A stretch of 39,477 nucleotides of DNA from Methanosarcina spelaei (GTDB taxonomy: Archaea > Halobacteriota > Methanosarcinia > Methanosarcinales > Methanosarcinaceae), in assembly GCF_002287235.1 (NCBI RefSeq), contig NZ_LMVP01000201.1, positions 1 to 39,477 on the forward strand. The letters are read 5' to 3'. Position 1 is the stretch's first letter, and each line of letters opens with the position of its first letter. Shown here piece after piece: positions 36,171 through 39,477 of the stretch. Made by a program: the position numbers and the translations under genes. Under the pieces are notes generated by a model. That model searched no databases. It had not been told where the DNA came from and was given only the letters and a program-made list of their open reading frames with translations.

Positions 36171-36653
36171 TCAATTATAAACAGTTGCTGAACCATCGTA
36201 TCCAGGAGTACCATTTAGGTCAACGCCTTTAACCTTGATTTTCCAGGTACCTGCTGTTAGGTCATAACCGGGATCATAGTTGAAATCCAAATGAGTCTCA
36301 GTACCATATATAGTGTCGCCAGCTACCTTTGTGCCGTCTGGCTTGATTAATTCTATACTAATATCACCATTTATATCAAGAGTGTGTATATTGGATACTA
36401 GCACATCTGCTGATACTCTGTCCCAGCCCTTTCCAGACGGTACAGTAAAGTAGTAGGTATCTGTGTTTGAGGGCTGACTTAAATCCCCACTAATATCTAT
36501 GTACAATATAGGGGACAGGATTCCAACATATCCATCTTTAGCATTCTCCACTACATTAACAGCTTCTTCTGCATTGGCTGCCGGCATAAAAGCCATACAT
36601 ATTAGGAACATTGTCAAAAACAATGTTCCGGTGCCAAATTTCTTTGTGATCAT
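36171..36653 (-). CDS. Small secreted protein with PPC-like beta domain
   Basis: This 160-residue protein has a signal peptide (cleaved near ANA) and one beta-sandwich domain: TDTYYFTVPSGKGWDRVS, then VLVSNIHTLDINGDISIELI, KPDGTKVAG and TAGTWKIKVKG. This is the pattern of bacterial/archaeal pre-peptidase C-terminal (PPC) and proprotein-convertase P-like domains. No catalytic residues. It carries the same leader as the archaeocin-like gene, including the hairpin around the GAGGTG ribosome binding site, so the two are probably expressed together. Start ATG at 36653. Confidence 0.82.
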   Translation of the reverse strand: MITKKFGTGTLFLTMFLICMAFMPAANAEEAVNVVENAKDGYVGILSPILYIDISGDLSQPSNTDTYYFTVPSGKGWDRVSADVLVSNIHTLDINGDISIELIKPDGTKVAGDTIYGTETHLDFNYDPGYDLTAGTWKIKVKGVDLNGTPGYDGSATVYN

Positions 36654-37250
36654 TTATATTCACCTCTTACTTTTATTCAAGAGGCACGAAGCAAACTTTA
36701 AAATAGTTATAAAGTTATGTACTTCATGCCTTTGGGTATGCAGGGTTCAGCATTGCTCTCAAACTCTACTGAACCCTGTAGAACATTCCCACTTATTCAG
36801 TTTCAGAGAATACTTTATAAGATTTCCGGCCAATCTCTCTAACTGTCAGAGATCAGAGAATCTTTACAGCTCTAAAATGAGCTACGAAAAACAGTTAGAG
36901 AGATTGGCCGGAAGTTATATATAGAGCAGTTTGATGCAAATTATTTAATATTTTATAGCTAGTAACCAGGCTTTTTGTTGGAAAAGAACGGTTGATATGT
37001 TCTTTGAGACACTGTATTTTTCTATGGCAAAATCGGACTTTACGAGACCATCTGATTTTAAAACTTTGTCACCATGCCTTTTTACCCCGTAAGACGGATG
37101 AAGTCAGCTTTTATTCTTGTGACTATATAGATTCAGGGTCTAAGAATAAGTAGATTGGAGAAAAAGATTTGCCCAATTAAAAAAGGACTTAATGAGATTA
37201 AAGCGAATTTTTTCAGGAACTTTTTAATAATCAGTATTTTTAAAACCGGA
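36654..37250 (-). promoter_or_regulatory. Duplicated leader/promoter region, copy U2
   Basis: Counterpart of 32020-32640. CCTCTT/AAGAGG hairpin at 36663-36684 masks the ribosome binding site; a TTTATAAC-like box on the minus strand lies near 36706-36713; the AGGGTTCAG/CTGAACCCT stem is at 36742-36777; the 23-bp palindrome at 36824-36913. The copy ends about 10 bp from the stop of the regulator gene at 37263, which may mean regulator and leader were once duplicated together. Confidence 0.7.
36824..36913. repeat. Palindrome with perfect 23-bp arms, second copy
   Basis: Same arms as 32189-32278 (36824-36846 and 36891-36913) and a nearly identical centre. Confidence 0.9.
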
Positions 37251-37262
37251 TTCAAGGTTATT

Positions 37263-38027
37263 TTATCCATATTTTTCAATCAAGTTTTCATAAGAAGGAT
37301 TTACTCTATAAATGATGTTTTTTCCTTTTCTTTCTTCATTTATGAGTTCCACTTCTTTAAGAGTTCTCATATACCAGCTAATTGTAGCTCTGGAAACTCC
37401 GATTTCATGTGCAAGAGCTGAGTTTGTATTATATTTACCATTTTGTATTTCTGAAATTATTCTTTGATTTGTTACGTTTTGAAGAGCAGAAATAATTTTT
37501 CTTTCTTCTTCATCATAAGTGGAATTATTTTCGAAATACCTAATTTTTCCGCCGTCTTCATGGACTTCAATTTTGTTCTGAACTTCCAGAATAGTTATAT
37601 GATGCCTTACTCTTCCCCTGCCTAAGCCTGTTTTTTCTACAATTTCGCCAATGTATGCTCCCGGTTTAGTCTTGATATACGTATAAATACTGGACCGATC
37701 AGGATTATCTAGTATATTTCTTTTATCTACAATTTTGAATCCCAGTACCACGAAAATAAGCTTTGCAAAATACAGAATTACATCTATTATTGATAAAATT
37801 TGCATCGCAGCTAGCCAGATTAGAAACTGCCAGTAAGGTATCTGAGTGACTTCAAGTTCAACTACTTTTTCTCCGTTAATTGAAGCTCCGGCTTGATCAC
37901 CTGGAGCTGGGCTTACAATATATTCAGTAGCCTCAGCTGTTGTTGTTAAAAGGAAAAATAGTAAACAGAAGATAAGCTTTTTTTCAAGCTTAATACTGGT
38001 AAACAATAAACGTATACTATGTTCCAC
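37263..38027 (-). CDS. Membrane-anchored regulator with two winged-helix domains
   Basis: The 254-residue protein has an N-terminal signal-like segment (about 17-33), an outside loop of about 35 residues with AGASINGEKVVELEV, and a second hydrophobic region (about 66-97, two segments). Inside are two winged-helix domains: TKPGAYIGEIVEKTGLGRGR then VRHHITILE (about 118-160), and NSALAHEIGVSRATISWYMR with TLKEVELI (about 200-240). This layout is common among Methanosarcina transcription factors thought to sense outside signals. It lies directly upstream of the duplicated leader U2. GTG at 38027 is the start used. Confidence 0.88.
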   Translation of the reverse strand: MEHSIRLLFTSIKLEKKLIFCLLFFLLTTTAEATEYIVSPAPGDQAGASINGEKVVELEVTQIPYWQFLIWLAAMQILSIIDVILYFAKLIFVVLGFKIVDKRNILDNPDRSSIYTYIKTKPGAYIGEIVEKTGLGRGRVRHHITILEVQNKIEVHEDGGKIRYFENNSTYDEEERKIISALQNVTNQRIISEIQNGKYNTNSALAHEIGVSRATISWYMRTLKEVELINEERKGKNIIYRVNPSYENLIEKYG

Positions 38028-38260
38028 TAACCGATTCTCCGCAAACTTTGAACTTCCAGGTTTCTTGTTGTACGTATCCCTGGGAGGGATTTATACTGAG
38101 ATCTTCTTTCAGTCAAGGAAAAGACCCTTATTTCTTTATTTTCATAAGGCTTTTTAGCTTTTTCTTCATAAGGTTCGAATTCAAAAATATGGCTGGCTAT
38201 TAAAAAGTAGTATTCTGAAACCATGGCTGTAAAGGTGATCTGCGAACTCTTTCTGAGCAA
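38027..38260 (-). pseudogene. Relic of the 24.5-kb membrane protein family (loop region)
   Basis: The 77-codon frame contains ASHIFEFEPYEEKAKKPYEN then KEIRVFSL, which aligns with IIGHIFESESHEEKTKKPYE then NEETSISF of the protein at 24517-25170. The rest (LPGIRTTRNLEVQSLRRIG) has no match and the membrane segments are gone. TTG start without ribosome binding site. A fragment, not a gene. Confidence 0.72.
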
Positions 38261-38287
38261 TAACTCCAGTATTTCTCAAATCTACCG

Positions 38288-39477
38288 TCACAAATAACTC
38301 CTCCTGAGAATGAAAAAAACCAAGATTAAAAATATGGTAATTCCCCTGAACCCTGGAATTTGGGTTTCAGATCTGGTGACATTCTTGTTTCCAGAATCAG
38401 AGAATGGTTCAGGAACTGCTGACCTAACCGGAGACGCTGAGGAGTTCTCTTGCACGACGAGAACTTTACTTGCGGATCTATATCCTGTTTTGCTGGCATT
38501 TATCACATATCTGCCTTCATCAGGAAAACTATAATTCAGGAAGCCTGAACTATTTGCAAGACCGATTTCTTTCCCATTGAGAGTCAGTAACGCATCTGCA
38601 ATCGGTTCCGACATGCAGCGAACTCTTAGCTGGCAGTTTTCTTCTTCTACAGGTGTCAGAAAATCAATTGAGAGAGGGTCTTCGTATCCTTCGAGTTTTA
38701 TTATGAATAGCCCTGTGAACCCATATTGAGATACAAGCAGTCTGCTGCCGTCAGGACTCCAGCCTTCAAGAAACCTACCGTCTTCAGCAAGCTTTATTTT
38801 CGTTGATCCATCCGGGCTTGCAGCAAAAACAGAACCTGATGAAACAAAACTGATAAATTCTCCTGAAGGATGCCATTCGTAGTCGGTTATTGTGGATGCA
38901 ATAAGACTTTTTTCGCTTCCGTCGGGATTTATTGTATAAAGGTCATCGTCTTGTGCAAAAGCTATTTTATCTCCTTTCGGGCTCCAGCTAGGTTTGAAGA
39001 TAATATACCCCGGAAACTCTTGAAGAGCTTTTACATTTTTTCCTGTAGATTCAGCTATGTATATAGTTACTTTATCAGAGTTTATAGCACTGAAAATCAG
39101 TTTTTTTCCATCTTTGCTAAATTCGAAAACGTCTTCAATTGAGGAAAATTCTTTTGAAAGTTGAACTTTATCTGTCCCATCGACCTTAATTGAACAGAGA
39201 CTGAAATTTTCATCAAAATAGAATATTCTGCTGTCATCAGGGTTCCAGGCAACCATAATTCCATTGTCATTAAGTCTCTTCCTGACGGTCCCATTTTCAT
39301 TAACTGTCCATAGTCCATTTTCACTTTTAGGTTTTCCAGTAGCACTATATGCTATTTTTTTGCCGTCATGGCTCCACAATGCAAACCCTACATTATTAGG
39401 CATATCTGTAAGTTTTTGGAGCACAAAGCCATTTGGATCAAGTAAATACAACTGAGACCTTAGAGGTTTTTGATCCA
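38288..39477 (-). CDS. TolB-like beta-propeller surface protein with PGF-CTERM tail (partial)
   Basis: The frame runs off the right edge, so the N-terminus is missing. It has six or more PD40/TolB-type repeats of about 40 residues (WSHDGKKIAYSATG, WNPDDSRIFYFDE, FSKDGKKLIFSA, WSPKGDKIAFAQ, WHPSGEFISFVS, WSPDGSRLLVSQ). A carboxypeptidase-regulatory-like beta domain follows (about residues 268-325, LTNGKEIGLANSSG-like). The C-terminus is QIPGFRGITIFLILVFFILR, matching the PGF-CTERM signal: PGF, hydrophobic stretch, basic end. Proteins with this tail are cut and lipid-linked by archaeosortase A. So it is an S-layer-associated surface protein; ligand unknown. Confidence 0.87.
   Translation of the reverse strand, partial: DQKPLRSQLYLLDPNGFVLQKLTDMPNNVGFALWSHDGKKIAYSATGKPKSENGLWTVNENGTVRKRLNDNGIMVAWNPDDSRIFYFDENFSLCSIKVDGTDKVQLSKEFSSIEDVFEFSKDGKKLIFSAINSDKVTIYIAESTGKNVKALQEFPGYIIFKPSWSPKGDKIAFAQDDDLYTINPDGSEKSLIASTITDYEWHPSGEFISFVSSGSVFAASPDGSTKIKLAEDGRFLEGWSPDGSRLLVSQYGFTGLFIIKLEGYEDPLSIDFLTPVEEENCQLRVRCMSEPIADALLTLNGKEIGLANSSGFLNYSFPDEGRYVINASKTGYRSASKVLVVQENSSASPVRSAVPEPFSDSGNKNVTRSETQIPGFRGITIFLILVFFILRRSYL

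Overview
The window looks like a chromosomal segment of a Methanosarcina-type methanogenic archaeon. It is AT-rich with very long intergenic regions. Its genes use archaeal-type ribosomal proteins (L7Ae, S28e, L24e, S6e), an aIF5B-type initiation factor, many secreted beta-helix (NosD-like) and beta-propeller surface proteins, a PGF-CTERM sorting tail, and numerous decayed insertion sequences. Species cannot be fixed from sequence alone.

Layout. 0-2 kb: the N-terminal piece of an IS66-type transposase abuts a 5'-truncated beta-helix gene; a small Cys/His zinc-binding protein follows. 2-2.9 kb: a MntA-HepT toxin-antitoxin pair. 3-6.5 kb: a secreted beta-helix/SGNH-hydrolase fusion with a frameshifted PKD tail, a 186-bp MITE, and a GNAT acetyltransferase. 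6.5-12.6 kb: IS remnants, a DUF1648 membrane protein, an NlpC/P60 endopeptidase, a decayed SpoT-like HD pseudogene, a secreted protein plus small membrane protein, a 4Fe-4S protein and two clean tandem repeat arrays (13 bp x 10, 27 bp x 6). 13-16.3 kb: a nickel/cobalt ECF transporter (cbiQO and cbiMN), each half preceded by copies of the same palindrome TTTGG-N7-CCAAA. 16.4-19.2 kb: a PKD pseudogene split by a 99-bp MITE, a membrane-anchored beta-propeller, another MITE and an IS200/IS605-like palindromic element. 19.4-24.2 kb: a radical SAM gene and the conserved translation operon rpl7ae-rps28e-rpl24e-ndk-infB-rps6e, with a candidate k-turn just upstream of the rpl7ae ribosome binding site.

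24.5-39.5 kb: every gene is on the minus strand, and this is the most interesting part. At 31.0-32.0 kb lies a gene for a halocin C8-like archaeocin precursor: signal peptide, about 190-residue N-terminal region, and a C-terminal domain with ten cysteines. It is split by a 197-bp MITE flanked by a perfect 8-bp target duplication; removing the MITE and one duplication restores an in-frame 259-codon gene. Downstream lie two paralogous LolA-like lipoproteins, a thioredoxin-CcdA fusion suited to making disulfides or moving thiol electrons outside the membrane, and two multi-pass membrane proteins. One of these has two further decayed copies in the window. The roughly 600-bp leader upstream of the archaeocin gene is duplicated upstream of a second secreted protein at 36.2-36.7 kb. 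Next to that second copy sits a membrane-anchored double winged-helix regulator. I infer an exported Cys-rich peptide locus with maturation, lipoprotein and possible immunity functions, plus a co-regulated secreted partner, partly inactivated by MITE insertion. An M28 peptidase, a beta-helix protein and a PGF-CTERM TolB-like propeller fill out this secreted-protein region.
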